This document shows, piece after piece, positions 15,875-24,152 of a stretch of DNA of 64,000 bases. The translations under genes and the position numbers were made by a program. Source of the DNA: Pseudovibrio sp. Tun.PSC04-5.I4. GTDB taxonomy: Bacteria; Pseudomonadota; Alphaproteobacteria; Rhizobiales; Stappiaceae. The notes under the pieces are model-generated. The model did no database searches, had not been told where the DNA came from, and worked only from the letters and a program-made list of their open reading frames with translations. The DNA lies in assembly GCF_900104145.1 (NCBI RefSeq), contig NZ_FNLB01000006.1, forward strand, positions 889,001-953,000, read 5' to 3'. Every line of letters starts with the position of its first letter. The stretch's first letter is position 1.

Positions 15875-16077
15875 GTTTTTCGGCCTCTATGTGCCAATAG
15901 ATTGATGGGATACTTGCCCTTTTGACCAGAATGAACATGATCTCTTAAGATTGCTCTGATTCATAAGGTTAATTTTTAGTATACTAGCAATTGGAAACTG
16001 TATGATGTCGCCCCATTTTGGGACAGTTTCTCCATTAGGTTGTCGGGGCAACAGCTCATACTTGCAGGGAGGCACCA

Positions 16078-16722
16078 TTGAAACTTTATAGCCATCGCAA
16101 GGCTCCTAACCCTTTTCGAGTGAATTTATTTCTCGCTGAAAAGGGAATTAAGGTTAACACATCTTATGTAGATTTCATGAATGGCGAATTGAAGGCGGAG
16201 GAGTTTAAAACGATTAATCCGTTTCAGCGATTGCCCGTTCTAGTCATGGATGGTGGGACTGTGATTGCGGAGTCCTCCGCAATCTGCTGGTATTTTGAAG
16301 AGATGAATCCGATTAAGCCTCTTCATGGGCAAACAGCCAAGGAACGGGCGCTTATTGAAATGTGGAACCGCCGTGCTGACATGGGCTTGCTCACCCACAT
16401 CGCGCATATTTTCCGCCACACCAATCCTGCTATGGCACTATTGGAGCAACCACAAATAGCTGAATGGGGTGAAGCGAACCGGGCCAAAGCGGTCGAGACT
16501 CTCGGATACTTTGATGCTCAATTGGAAAAGAGCCAGTTTGTTGCTGGTGACCGTTTTTCTGTTGCTGACATCACAACTTACACAGCCATGAACTTTGGCC
16601 GCGTTATTAGGCTGCATGTGCCTGAGGAACTTGTTAATCTACGTAGATGGTTTGTACAAATGACAAAAAGACCGGGTGTTCAGGCAGCTCTTCAGATCAT
16701 GAAAGAGACCTCCAGCGCCTGA
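16078..16722 (+). CDS. Glutathione S-transferase family protein
   Basis: A 214-residue protein. The N-terminal thioredoxin-like domain (KAPNPFRVNLFLAEKGI, about 8-24; NPFQRLPVLVMDGG with the cis-Pro, and the glutathione gamma-Glu site VIAESSAICWYFEE at about 62-75) precedes an all-helical domain with the N-cap motif DRFSVADITTY. It starts at TTG 16078 with AGGGAGG 5 bases upstream; no in-frame ATG fits. The substrate is unknown. Its 3' end overlaps the next gene by 76 bases. Confidence 0.9.
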   Translation: MKLYSHRKAPNPFRVNLFLAEKGIKVNTSYVDFMNGELKAEEFKTINPFQRLPVLVMDGGTVIAESSAICWYFEEMNPIKPLHGQTAKERALIEMWNRRADMGLLTHIAHIFRHTNPAMALLEQPQIAEWGEANRAKAVETLGYFDAQLEKSQFVAGDRFSVADITTYTAMNFGRVIRLHVPEELVNLRRWFVQMTKRPGVQAALQIMKETSSA

Positions 16723-17336
16723 AGGATCGTATTACAGCTTGCCGCGTATGTGTTGAAACTCCCATTCGGCAGGCCTTGCCCCATCAACCCAGACCCGTTG
16801 TTGTGCTTTCAGCAACGGCACGAATAGCTATTTGCGGCCAGGCACCTGGCACGCGCGTTCACGCCTCCGGCAAGCCCTTCACAGACCCCTCAGGGGATCG
16901 TTTGAGGGATTGGATGGGGATTGATGAAGACCTGTTCTATGATGCCTCCAAACTTGCAATTATTCCCATGGGCTTTTGTTTTCCGGGGCTGGATTCCAAA
17001 GGTGGAGATAAGCCACCGCGCACGGAATGCAAACGGACATGGCATACTGAGGTTTTCAGTTCTATGCTACAAATTGAAACGCTGTTGGCAATAGGCGGCT
17101 ACGCACAGGCCTATCACATGCCTGAGTTGACCAAGCCTCGGCTTTGGGAAACAATCGCTGACTTTCGCAATATCTGGGACCAGACCTGCGAGCGCCATGC
17201 AAAGGGCGAAGGCCCAAGAGTTCTCCCGCTCCCTCATCCCTCCTGGCGCAACAATGGACACATAAAAAAGAATTCTTGGTTTGAGAACGAACTGCTCCCA
17301 ATCCTGAAAGAAGAGGTTGATCGCTTAATATACTAA
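16647..17336 (+). CDS. Uracil-DNA glycosylase superfamily protein
   Basis: Up to 229 residues. The conserved core begins near RITACRVCVETP (about 27-38), then VSATARIAICGQAPGTRVHA and KPFTDPSGDRLRDW with the uracil-site residues, AIIPMGFCFPG, and a C-terminal LPLPHPSWRNN carrying the catalytic-loop His. It belongs to the UDG-like COG1573 relatives; DNA repair activity is inferred. The only in-frame start before the core is ATG 16647, inside the GST gene in another frame. The first about 25 residues would be unrelated to the family, so the true start may use a rare codon near 16720. Confidence 0.82.
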   Translation: MVCTNDKKTGCSGSSSDHERDLQRLKDRITACRVCVETPIRQALPHQPRPVVVLSATARIAICGQAPGTRVHASGKPFTDPSGDRLRDWMGIDEDLFYDASKLAIIPMGFCFPGLDSKGGDKPPRTECKRTWHTEVFSSMLQIETLLAIGGYAQAYHMPELTKPRLWETIADFRNIWDQTCERHAKGEGPRVLPLPHPSWRNNGHIKKNSWFENELLPILKEEVDRLIY

Positions 17337-17572
17337 GCGATTGGAGATTCTGATTTTATCATTCCAGTATAATGGGATTAGATTTCTTCATTTGAGAGAT
17401 GCTGGAGTGTGATTGGAACTTATTTTCAATAGGTTTACCCAGCGTAGAATGAAAACCTATAATATGGCAAATAACTTAGCATTTGGAGCTGGAATAGGTT
17501 TCCACCACGCCCTATGCTTTCTGCAATGATTTTGCGCCGACCATGATAACGGGCGGGAGTTAGGGGTATAAT

Positions 17573-18064
17573 ATGATCGATAGGATCGACCGACGCATTC
17601 TGTCCATTCTTCAAGAAGATAGCACCATTCCAGTTGCAGAAATTGGCCGCCGCGTTGGCCTGTCTACAACCCCTTGCTGGCGCCGTATTCAAAAAATGGA
17701 AGAAGATGGCGTTATAACACGCCGTGTTGCTGTGCTTGACCCAAAGAAGGTGAACGCCAAGGTCACCGCCTTTGTCGCGATCACCACGAGTCAACATACA
17801 GATGATTGGCTACGCAAGTTTGCCGACGTGATCAGTGACTTTCCCGAGGTGGTGGAATTCTACCGAATGGCAGGGCAGGTTGATTACCTGCTGCGTGTTG
17901 CCGTGCCGGATATCGATGCCTATGATGATTTCTATAAGAGATTGATTTCGAAGGTTCAAATTTCCGATGTCTCTACATCATTCGCTATGGAACAGATCAA
18001 ATACACAACTCAGCTGCCGCTATCCTACATTATCGCGGAGAAGCCAAAGAACAATTTGTCCTAG
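17573..18064 (+). CDS. Lrp/AsnC-family transcriptional regulator
   Basis: A 163-residue regulator. The N-terminal HTH spans about 1-50 (RRILSILQEDSTIPVAEIG and RRVGLSTTPCWRRIQKMEE) and is followed by the effector-binding RAM domain, with VVEFYRMAGQVDYLLRVAVP at about 98-117. Such proteins respond to amino acids as dimers/octamers. The oppositely oriented dehydrogenase gene follows after a shared terminator. The target is unknown; the amino acid ABC system 1 kb away is a possible regulon member. Confidence 0.92.
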   Translation: MIDRIDRRILSILQEDSTIPVAEIGRRVGLSTTPCWRRIQKMEEDGVITRRVAVLDPKKVNAKVTAFVAITTSQHTDDWLRKFADVISDFPEVVEFYRMAGQVDYLLRVAVPDIDAYDDFYKRLISKVQISDVSTSFAMEQIKYTTQLPLSYIIAEKPKNNLS

Positions 18065-18090
18065 CTCCTCATCGGGAAAACGTTATTTTG

Positions 18091-18126
18091 AAAAGCCCCA
18101 AGCTCCGCTGAGCTGGGGCTTTTTTT
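18091..18126. terminator. Bidirectional terminator between Lrp regulator and dehydrogenase genes
   Basis: Stem AGCCCCAAGCTC / GAGCTGGGGCT (one bulged base) with a short loop, preceded by AAAA and followed by seven T, so it can act in both directions. Confidence 0.85.
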
Positions 18127-18140
18127 AGTCACATAATCGC

Positions 18141-19022
18141 TTACTTCTTATCAGCGTTGTTGAGGCGAGCGATGAGACTGGATGTATCCCAGCGGTTACC
18201 GCCCATACCCTGAACTTCGCTGTAGAACTGATCGACGAGCGCTGTCACAGGCAGGCGTGCACCAACTTCATCAGCAGCCTGAAGGCAGATCTTGAGATCC
18301 TTGCGCATCCAGTCCACCGCAAAGCCATGTTCAAATTGACCATCGCGCATGGTTTCCCAACGATTTTCCATCTGCCACGATTGAGCTGCACCACCACGAA
18401 CTGCTGAAATGGCTTTCTCAACATCGAGACCAGATTTCTGCGCGAAATGAATCGCTTCAGAAAGCCCCTGAACCAAACCGGCAATACAAATCTGGTTCAC
18501 CATTTTGGTCATTTGACCAGAGCCAGCAGGCCCCATCAGACCAGCAAACTTTGCAAAGCAATCGATGAATGGTTTTGCACGATCAAAGGCTGCTTCTTGC
18601 CCGCCAATCATCACAGTCAGAACTCCGTTCTCAGCGCCCGCCTGACCACCGGAAACGGGAGCGTCGAGGAAGGAGAAGCCACCAGCCGTTGCAGCTTCAT
18701 CCAGCTCGCGAGCCACCTGCGCAGATGCTGTGGTGTGGTCCACAAAAATGGAGCCTGCCTTCATGCTCTGAAATGCACCGTGCTCACCAATGGTGATTGA
18801 GCGCAGGTCATCATCATTCCCGACACAAGCGAAAACAAGATCACAGCCCTCAGCCGCCGCAGAAGGCGTCAAAGCATGTGATCCACCATATCGCTGCACC
18901 CAAGCTTCGGCTTTTGCAGTAGTCCGGTTGTAAACCGTAACGTCATGTCCACCCTTCGTGGCAAGGTAACCCGCCATTGGATAACCCATAACGCCCAAAC
19001 CAATAAACGCGACCTTCGCCAT
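18141..19022 (-). CDS. 3-hydroxyisobutyrate dehydrogenase-family NAD(P)-dependent oxidoreductase
   Basis: A 293-residue beta-hydroxyacid dehydrogenase. The dinucleotide motif FIGLGVMGYPMAGYLA is at about 5-20, the substrate signature DAPVSGGQAGAENG near 117, and the catalytic Lys in GSGQMTKMVNQ near 165. It could act on 3-hydroxyisobutyrate (valine breakdown), tartronate semialdehyde or a relative; sequence alone does not choose. The frame is open to ATG 19037, but ATG 19022 has AAGGAA 8 bases upstream and starts directly with the Rossmann strand. Confidence 0.9.
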   Translation of the reverse strand: MAKVAFIGLGVMGYPMAGYLATKGGHDVTVYNRTTAKAEAWVQRYGGSHALTPSAAAEGCDLVFACVGNDDDLRSITIGEHGAFQSMKAGSIFVDHTTASAQVARELDEAATAGGFSFLDAPVSGGQAGAENGVLTVMIGGQEAAFDRAKPFIDCFAKFAGLMGPAGSGQMTKMVNQICIAGLVQGLSEAIHFAQKSGLDVEKAISAVRGGAAQSWQMENRWETMRDGQFEHGFAVDWMRKDLKICLQAADEVGARLPVTALVDQFYSEVQGMGGNRWDTSSLIARLNNADKK

Positions 19023-19112
19023 CGGAATTTCCTTCATTCATGAATCAAAGCGCACCAACCCTAACAGCTTCATTGTGAGTTGCCATGCGAAACAACGAGA
19101 TTTACCTACGAA

Positions 19113-19142
19113 AAAAGCGCAGGTGTTTTGACCTGCGCTTTT
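19113..19142 (-). terminator. Terminator of the polar amino acid ABC operon
   Basis: A perfect 12-bp stem (AAAAGCGCAGGT / ACCTGCGCTTTT) around GTTTTG, with A/T runs at both ends. It lies 24 bases after the end of the HisM-like permease gene. Confidence 0.85.
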
Positions 19143-19165
19143 GAGTTTTTTTGAAGAATAGATGC

Positions 19166-20083
19166 CTAGCGTTTCAGGTGCCGTGTCAGTCTTGCCTCGA
19201 AGCGGTCCCACACCCGGCGCAGGATCTCAACCATTACCAGATAGGCAATCGCCGCCCAGACATAAGCCTGAAAATCGTAGGTGCGAGAAAAAGCGCGCCG
19301 TGTTTCACCCATGAGATCGTAGATGGTGATGATCGCAACAATTGCGGAGCCTTTGATCATCAGGATGATCTCGTTGCCATAAGGACGCAGAGAGACGATC
19401 AGCGCTTGCGGCAGAATGATTTTCCAGAATGTGACCCATTTTGGCAATCCAAGAGCAGAAGCAGCTTCCCATTGGCCTTTGGCAACATTTTGAATAGATC
19501 CACGCAGGATCTCAACCTGATACGCAGCAGTGTTCAGCGTAAAGGCGAGCACTGCACAGTTCCACGCATCGCGAAAGAACCACCAGATATCAATGGATTG
19601 TAACTGATCCCGGAAGGTGCCGGCGCCGTAGTAAATCAGGAAGACCTGTGCCAGCAAGGGCGTGCCGCGGAAGAAGTAGACATACCCGTAGGCAATGCCA
19701 CCAAGGATCCGGCTCTTACTCATCCGCATGAAAGTCATAGGGATAGAAAGCAATACACCCAGCAGTATGGACGTTCCAACAAGCTGCATCGTGATGATGA
19801 AGCCGGAAATAAACTTGCCGCCGTATTTGATAAGGAACTTAGCATTGTGGGTGATTGAGACAGGCAAAATCCCGCCATCTGCAAACACCAGCGCAACATG
19901 GTTGGAATTCAGCAAAAACCAGAGAATGCCCAGTCCACTAATGATCCAGAGCGTGAGCCACGTTGTGCCTGCAATACGGGCAACGGTCCAATCACGAGAG
20001 GTTGGCAACGGTGGGGGCGCCTTGGCTTCAAGAGCTTTGTCTTGAACGAAATGGGCCGGAGTGCCTATCGATGCATCGCTCAT
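19166..20083 (-). CDS. Polar amino acid ABC transporter permease (HisM-like)
   Basis: About 305 residues. After a cytoplasmic N-terminal region and a first helix (about 35-55), a periplasmic stretch precedes the core permease with several helices (LGVLLSIPMTFMRMS, YFFRGTPLLAQVFLIYYG) and the ATPase-coupling EAA loop AASALGLPKWVTFWKIILPQ. ATG 20083 overlaps the stop of the upstream permease (ATGA) and has GGGGAGA 9 bases before it, so it is preferred over 20110. It pairs with the HisQ-like permease to form the heterodimeric channel. The ATPase gene is not in this window. Confidence 0.9.
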   Translation of the reverse strand: MSDASIGTPAHFVQDKALEAKAPPPLPTSRDWTVARIAGTTWLTLWIISGLGILWFLLNSNHVALVFADGGILPVSITHNAKFLIKYGGKFISGFIITMQLVGTSILLGVLLSIPMTFMRMSKSRILGGIAYGYVYFFRGTPLLAQVFLIYYGAGTFRDQLQSIDIWWFFRDAWNCAVLAFTLNTAAYQVEILRGSIQNVAKGQWEAASALGLPKWVTFWKIILPQALIVSLRPYGNEIILMIKGSAIVAIITIYDLMGETRRAFSRTYDFQAYVWAAIAYLVMVEILRRVWDRFEARLTRHLKR

Positions 20084-20790
20084 CTGGAAGTCTCCCCACG
20101 TTTCGCCCAAGTGTCGAGGCGATTAATGCCTGTTGAAGAGATGATGGCCAGCACGAGATAAATCCCGCAGGCGACTGAGAAGAACAGGAATGGTTCTTTT
20201 GTTGTGCGGGCAGCCATATTGGAATAGCGGATAATATCAGCCAAACCGATAATGGAAACCAGCGAGGTTTCCTTGAGCAGGATGAGCCAAAGGTTGCTCA
20301 GAGCTGGTAATGCAAGGCGCACCAGTTGAGGCAAAATAATCAATCGCATCGTCTGCACATATCCAAGGCCTAAGGCATTTGCGCCTTCATACTGACCTTT
20401 GTTGATTGCGCGAAATGCTGAAAGAAAGGCCTCGGAAGCGTAAGAAGAAAACACCAATGATAAGGCAACCATGCCAGCAATAAATGCATTCACTTCAAAA
20501 TAGAATTCGCCAAACAGGGCCAGAAATTGTTGGATTAGGATCTGGCCACCGTAATACACAAGGAACAATGTCAAAAGCTCAGGGAGTCCTCTGAAGATCG
20601 TTGTGTAAACATTCGCTGCAGCACGTAAAGAAGGCTCCTCAGACTTCTTTGCAAGCGCAAGCAAAAACCCAAACAACAAACCAAACGGAAGGCTTGCAGC
20701 AGCCAGAGAAACAGTCATGATAACGCCGCGCGCTATCTCGTCTCCCCAACCCATGTCCCCAAAAGACAGAAGCGTCAAAATCTCATTCAT
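20080..20790 (-). CDS. Polar amino acid ABC transporter permease (HisQ-like)
   Basis: A 236-residue inner-membrane permease. Helices include MTVSLAAASLPFGLLFGFLLA near 25-45 and IFRGLPELLTLFLVYYGG near 68-85. The EAA loop GANALGLGYVQTMRLIILPQ is near 155. The ATGA overlap with the next gene shows translational coupling. The binding-protein gene lies 80 bases upstream across an intercistronic hairpin. Confidence 0.9.
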   Translation of the reverse strand: MNEILTLLSFGDMGWGDEIARGVIMTVSLAAASLPFGLLFGFLLALAKKSEEPSLRAAANVYTTIFRGLPELLTLFLVYYGGQILIQQFLALFGEFYFEVNAFIAGMVALSLVFSSYASEAFLSAFRAINKGQYEGANALGLGYVQTMRLIILPQLVRLALPALSNLWLILLKETSLVSIIGLADIIRYSNMAARTTKEPFLFFSVACGIYLVLAIISSTGINRLDTWAKRGETSR

Positions 20791-20819
20791 TACGGGGATT
20801 ACCCCTATTCTTTTTTAGA

Positions 20820-20844
20820 ACGGCGGAAAACCAGTTTCCGCCGT
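20820..20844 (-). promoter_or_regulatory. Intercistronic hairpin between binding-protein and permease genes
   Basis: A perfect 10-bp stem, ACGGCGGAAA / TTTCCGCCGT, with a 5-base loop and no T-run on the minus strand. Such hairpins in ABC operons protect the binding-protein mRNA so that it is made in excess over the permeases. Confidence 0.5.
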
Positions 20845-20870
20845 AGGATTGTTCAACAGCCTAACGCTTA

Positions 20871-21647
20871 TCACTCACCATAAGCGTCAAAGTCGAAATA
20901 CTTATCGTTGATCTCTTTGTACTTTCCATTCTCACGCAAAGCAATAACCGCTTTGGAGAATAGATCAGCCAAGTCTTGTGCGCCCGTACGAACGCCGACA
21001 CCAACGCCTTCACCATGTATCTCTGGAATAGGTGACATGGTACCCAATAGTTTACAGCAGGCACCTTCCTCTGAATTCAACCAATCAGAAAGAACTACTA
21101 CGTCATCAACTGCAGCATCCAGTCTACCACTTTCCAAATCGAGTTTATATTCATCAGCAGTAGGGTAAAGTGATACTTCCGATTTAGTCAGAACGTCTTC
21201 TGCAAACACTGCGTGCGTTGCCCCCACCTGTGCGCCCACCAGCGCGCCAGCCATTCCTTCAACGGTGGCTTCCGTGAACTTGCTGTCTTTTGGTACCACC
21301 ACGGCTGGAGGTGTCTGGTAGTACTTTGCAGAGAAATCAATGCGTTCCTTGCGCTCAGGTGTAATGGACATGGATGCCATGATGACTTCGTATTTGCCAG
21401 CGACCAGACCCGGGATCAGACCATCCCAATCAACCGGCAACCATTCACATTCAACCTTAGCTTCCGCGCACAATGCGTTGCCAAGTTCAATCTCAAACCC
21501 AGCCAGCTCACCATCAGCAGTGGTGTAAGCAAATGGAGGGTAAGAGGCTTCAGTGCCAATGCGAACTTTCGTCCATTCTTTTGCCTGAATCTGCGTTGAC
21601 GCAAGAAGTGCGAGAGCTGCCACTGAGGCAAAGCGCATGAAACCCAT
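20871..21647 (-). CDS. Polar amino acid ABC transporter substrate-binding protein 1 (ArgT/HisJ type)
   Basis: A 258-residue periplasmic binding protein. The signal peptide (MRFASVAALALLASTQIQA) is cleaved near residue 22. The family signature GFEIELGNALCAEAKVECEW is near 47-66, GLIPGLVAGKYEVIMASMSI near 75-95, and ERIDFSAKYYQTPPAVVVP follows. A Cys pair (EEGACCKLLG) is near 195 and is shared with the two paralogues upstream. The likely ligand is a basic amino acid such as arginine, lysine or histidine. ATG 21647 has GGGGAA 6 bases upstream. First gene of the run with both permeases. Confidence 0.93.
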   Translation of the reverse strand: MGFMRFASVAALALLASTQIQAKEWTKVRIGTEASYPPFAYTTADGELAGFEIELGNALCAEAKVECEWLPVDWDGLIPGLVAGKYEVIMASMSITPERKERIDFSAKYYQTPPAVVVPKDSKFTEATVEGMAGALVGAQVGATHAVFAEDVLTKSEVSLYPTADEYKLDLESGRLDAAVDDVVVLSDWLNSEEGACCKLLGTMSPIPEIHGEGVGVGVRTGAQDLADLFSKAVIALRENGKYKEINDKYFDFDAYGE

Positions 21648-21902
21648 TTGTATTCCCCTTTAGAATTCTTGGCAGGGAACGTGTTTTCTGACCCCCTGCA
21701 CAGCCGCGCGCATAATTGAATAAATATTGTCATATATCAACTCAATTGATCGTGTGTTGGAGGTGAAATGCGCAATTTATTCCAATTTGCGAGAAGAGAG
21801 TTCTCACTTTGATCAATTTAGTGAGATTTCCTTCTCCAAAATGGTGGTCAACAAACAGGTAAAAATTCCCAATTTACGATTCTGGGACGAGTTTTGAGTG
21901 AT

Positions 21903-22679
21903 TTATTCCCCGAAAGCATCCTGAGAGAAATATTTGTCGTTAATTTTTGTGTAGGTGCCGTTTTCGCGGATTGCGAGGATTGCCTGAGAGAACCTATCCG
22001 CCAGTTCTTCCTGCCCTTTACGCACACCGACGCCAATGCCCTGACCGTGAAGCTCTGTTTGAATTGGCAAAGTACCGATGATCTTACAGCAGGAACCTGC
22101 TTCTGAATTGATCCAACCTTCCAGAGCACCCAGATCGTCAATGACGGCGTCCAGACGGCCATTTTCCAGATCGAGCTTGTATTCCTCGGAGGTCGGGTAA
22201 AGGGAAATATTGGAGTCAGTGTAAATTTCTTCAGCAACAACAGAATGTGTGGTGCCGCCCTGTGCACCAATCAAACGCCCACTCAAAGCGGCGACAGTGA
22301 CTTCAGTGATCTCTGATCCCTTAGGGACGACAATGGTTGATGGCGTGTTGTAGTAGCTGCGGGAGAAGGAAATCCGCTCTAGGCGCTCTTCGGTAATGGA
22401 CATGCTTGCAATGATCGCATCGTATTTTCCAGCAACAAGGCCCGGAATCATACCATCCCATTCCTGCGTCCCCCATTCACACTCCACTTTCATCTGCGCA
22501 CAAAGAGCATTGCCAATCTCCACGTCGAAGCCAACCAAAACACCATCAGCGCCAGTGTAGTTAAAGGGAGGGTAGGCGCCTTCGGTGGCAACACGCAGCT
22601 TTGTGGCATCGCCAGCTTGGCTTGCTGAAACGGCAGAAATACTCAAAATGGCGGCAAGAGCCAAACGGGTGAAAGACAT
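21903..22679 (-). CDS. Polar amino acid ABC transporter substrate-binding protein 2
   Basis: A 258-residue paralogue. Signal peptide MSFTRLALAAILSISAVSA, cleaved after SQA. It has GFDVEIGNALCAQMKVECEW, GMIPGLVAGKYDAIIASMSI, ERISFSRSYYNTPSTIVVP and the Cys pair GSCCKIIG. The frame is open to 22751, but ATG 22679 has AAGGAT 9 bases upstream and begins the signal peptide. It lies upstream of binding protein 1 in the same orientation with a 255-base gap, so it may have its own promoter. Confidence 0.93.
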   Translation of the reverse strand: MSFTRLALAAILSISAVSASQAGDATKLRVATEGAYPPFNYTGADGVLVGFDVEIGNALCAQMKVECEWGTQEWDGMIPGLVAGKYDAIIASMSITEERLERISFSRSYYNTPSTIVVPKGSEITEVTVAALSGRLIGAQGGTTHSVVAEEIYTDSNISLYPTSEEYKLDLENGRLDAVIDDLGALEGWINSEAGSCCKIIGTLPIQTELHGQGIGVGVRKGQEELADRFSQAILAIRENGTYTKINDKYFSQDAFGE

Positions 22680-23025
22680 GCGTGCATCCTTGTTCTTAAT
22701 TGGCAAAGTGGCGATCTGGAGGTTGCGCTTTGCATCTGTTGTCGGAAACACTAATAAAAATTATTGAGAGATCAACCGAAATAACGGTGACCCATGAAGG
22801 AAAATGCACTGTTCGCCGTTACTGTGAAGTGATATCCGCGATAATAACGGATACTGTGGAAAAAAATTCCCCTAGAGCGATAGTTACCGGTGAATTCTCA
22901 CTTTTGATCAGGTGCAAAGAACGACTATGGAGATCCAGCTGTGAATCACCGGCTCACGCCATTTTGGCGGAGATGTGGCCTCCAATTTACCAAACTGGAA
23001 AGTTGACCTAGCATTCTGTCGGGGC

Positions 23026-23064
23026 AAAAAAATACCCCCGGACAGCAAAGCCACCCGAGGGTAT
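23026..23064 (-). terminator. Terminator after binding protein 3
   Basis: A 10-bp stem with one mismatch (ATACCCTCGG / CCGGGGGTAT on the minus strand) is followed by a seven-base T-run on that strand. It ends the transcript of binding protein 3, so the three binding-protein genes are not one simple operon. Confidence 0.8.
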
Positions 23065-23111
23065 AAAAATCAGTTCACTTTCAGCTACTTAAGCTGGAAG
23101 CATAGGATCTC

Positions 23112-23891
23112 TTATTCGCCGCCGTACACGTCGAACTTGAAGTACTTGTCGTTGATTTCTTTGTATTTGCCGTTTGCACGCAAAGCGGAGATGCCCTTGG
23201 TGAACATAGCTGCAAGCTCTTCATCGCCCTTACGAACGCCAATGCCTGCACCCTTGCCGTGGATTGCCTCAACAGACTCCATTGTGCCAAGGATCTTACA
23301 GCATGAACCCTGATCAGAACCGATCCACTGCTCAAGTGCCATCACATCATCAACAACAGCGTCTACACGGCCATTTTCAAGGTCCAGCTTGTACTCTTCT
23401 GCTGTTGGGTAAAGAGCAACGTCAGACCCGTTCAGGACTTCTTCAGCGAACTGAGAGTGAGTGGTGCTGCCCTGTGCGCCAAGACGAATACCTTTAAGGC
23501 CTTCTGGAGTTGCAGAAGCCAACTCGGAATCTTTGCGAACAGCGATTGCTGGTGGTGTGTTGTAGTACTTAGCAGAGAAGGCGATCTTTTCCATACGCTC
23601 TGGAGTAATGGACATGGATGCAAGGATCGTGTCGTACTTGCCAGCCACCAGACCTGGGATAATGCCATCCCAATCCTGAGTAACCCATGTACATTCAAGT
23701 TTCAGCTCGTCACAAAGAGCGTTACCAATTTCCACGTCAAAGCCGGTCAGAGTCCCGTCAGCGGTTGTGAAGTTGAACGGAGGGTAGGCGCCTTCGGTGC
23801 CCATACGAACCTTTGTCCAATCTTTCGCTTCCGCGCCAGAAACTGCTGCCAACGCAATTGCTGCTACTGCTGCCAAACGCATAATACGCAT
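23112..23891 (-). CDS. Polar amino acid ABC transporter substrate-binding protein 3
   Basis: A 259-residue paralogue of the two binding proteins downstream. Signal peptide to about residue 22 (AAVSGAEA). It has GFDVEIGNALCDELKLECTW, GIIPGLVAGKYDTILASMSI, EKIAFSAKYYNTPPAIAV and the Cys pair GSCCKILG. GGGGACA lies 8 bases before ATG 23891. It has its own terminator and is likely a separately expressed receptor that could share the permease pair. Confidence 0.93.
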   Translation of the reverse strand: MRIMRLAAVAAIALAAVSGAEAKDWTKVRMGTEGAYPPFNFTTADGTLTGFDVEIGNALCDELKLECTWVTQDWDGIIPGLVAGKYDTILASMSITPERMEKIAFSAKYYNTPPAIAVRKDSELASATPEGLKGIRLGAQGSTTHSQFAEEVLNGSDVALYPTAEEYKLDLENGRVDAVVDDVMALEQWIGSDQGSCCKILGTMESVEAIHGKGAGIGVRKGDEELAAMFTKGISALRANGKYKEINDKYFKFDVYGGE

Positions 23892-24110
23892 AGTATGTCC
23901 CCGAATTAATTATCTTGGCAGGGCTTCTTAAGGTAGGCGCCTGCATAACCGAGGCTTATGTTTCACTAAAAATATCCGTAGATCAACCTAGTTAGCAGGC
24001 ATATTAGGCTAATTAATAGCAAACTGACGATGAAGCAGGGCAAGATCTTGCAATATTTCGCATGTTTTGGGGTGAAACTGTTAAATTCACAACTTGAGAT
24101 CTAAACGTGG

Positions 24111-24145
24111 AAAAGACTCGCGCATGAGTCCAAAAAGCGCGAGTC
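24111..24145 (-). terminator. Terminator after moeA
   Basis: A perfect 9-bp stem (GACTCGCGC / GCGCGAGTC) followed by TTTT on the minus strand, directly after the moeA stop. Confidence 0.75.
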
Positions 24146-24152
24146 CAAGAAA

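Noticed and set aside
20871..23891. The three binding-protein genes as a recent tandem duplication or repeat array
   Set aside because: Short blocks are shared at protein level, but DNA and flanking regions differ clearly, so these are old paralogues.
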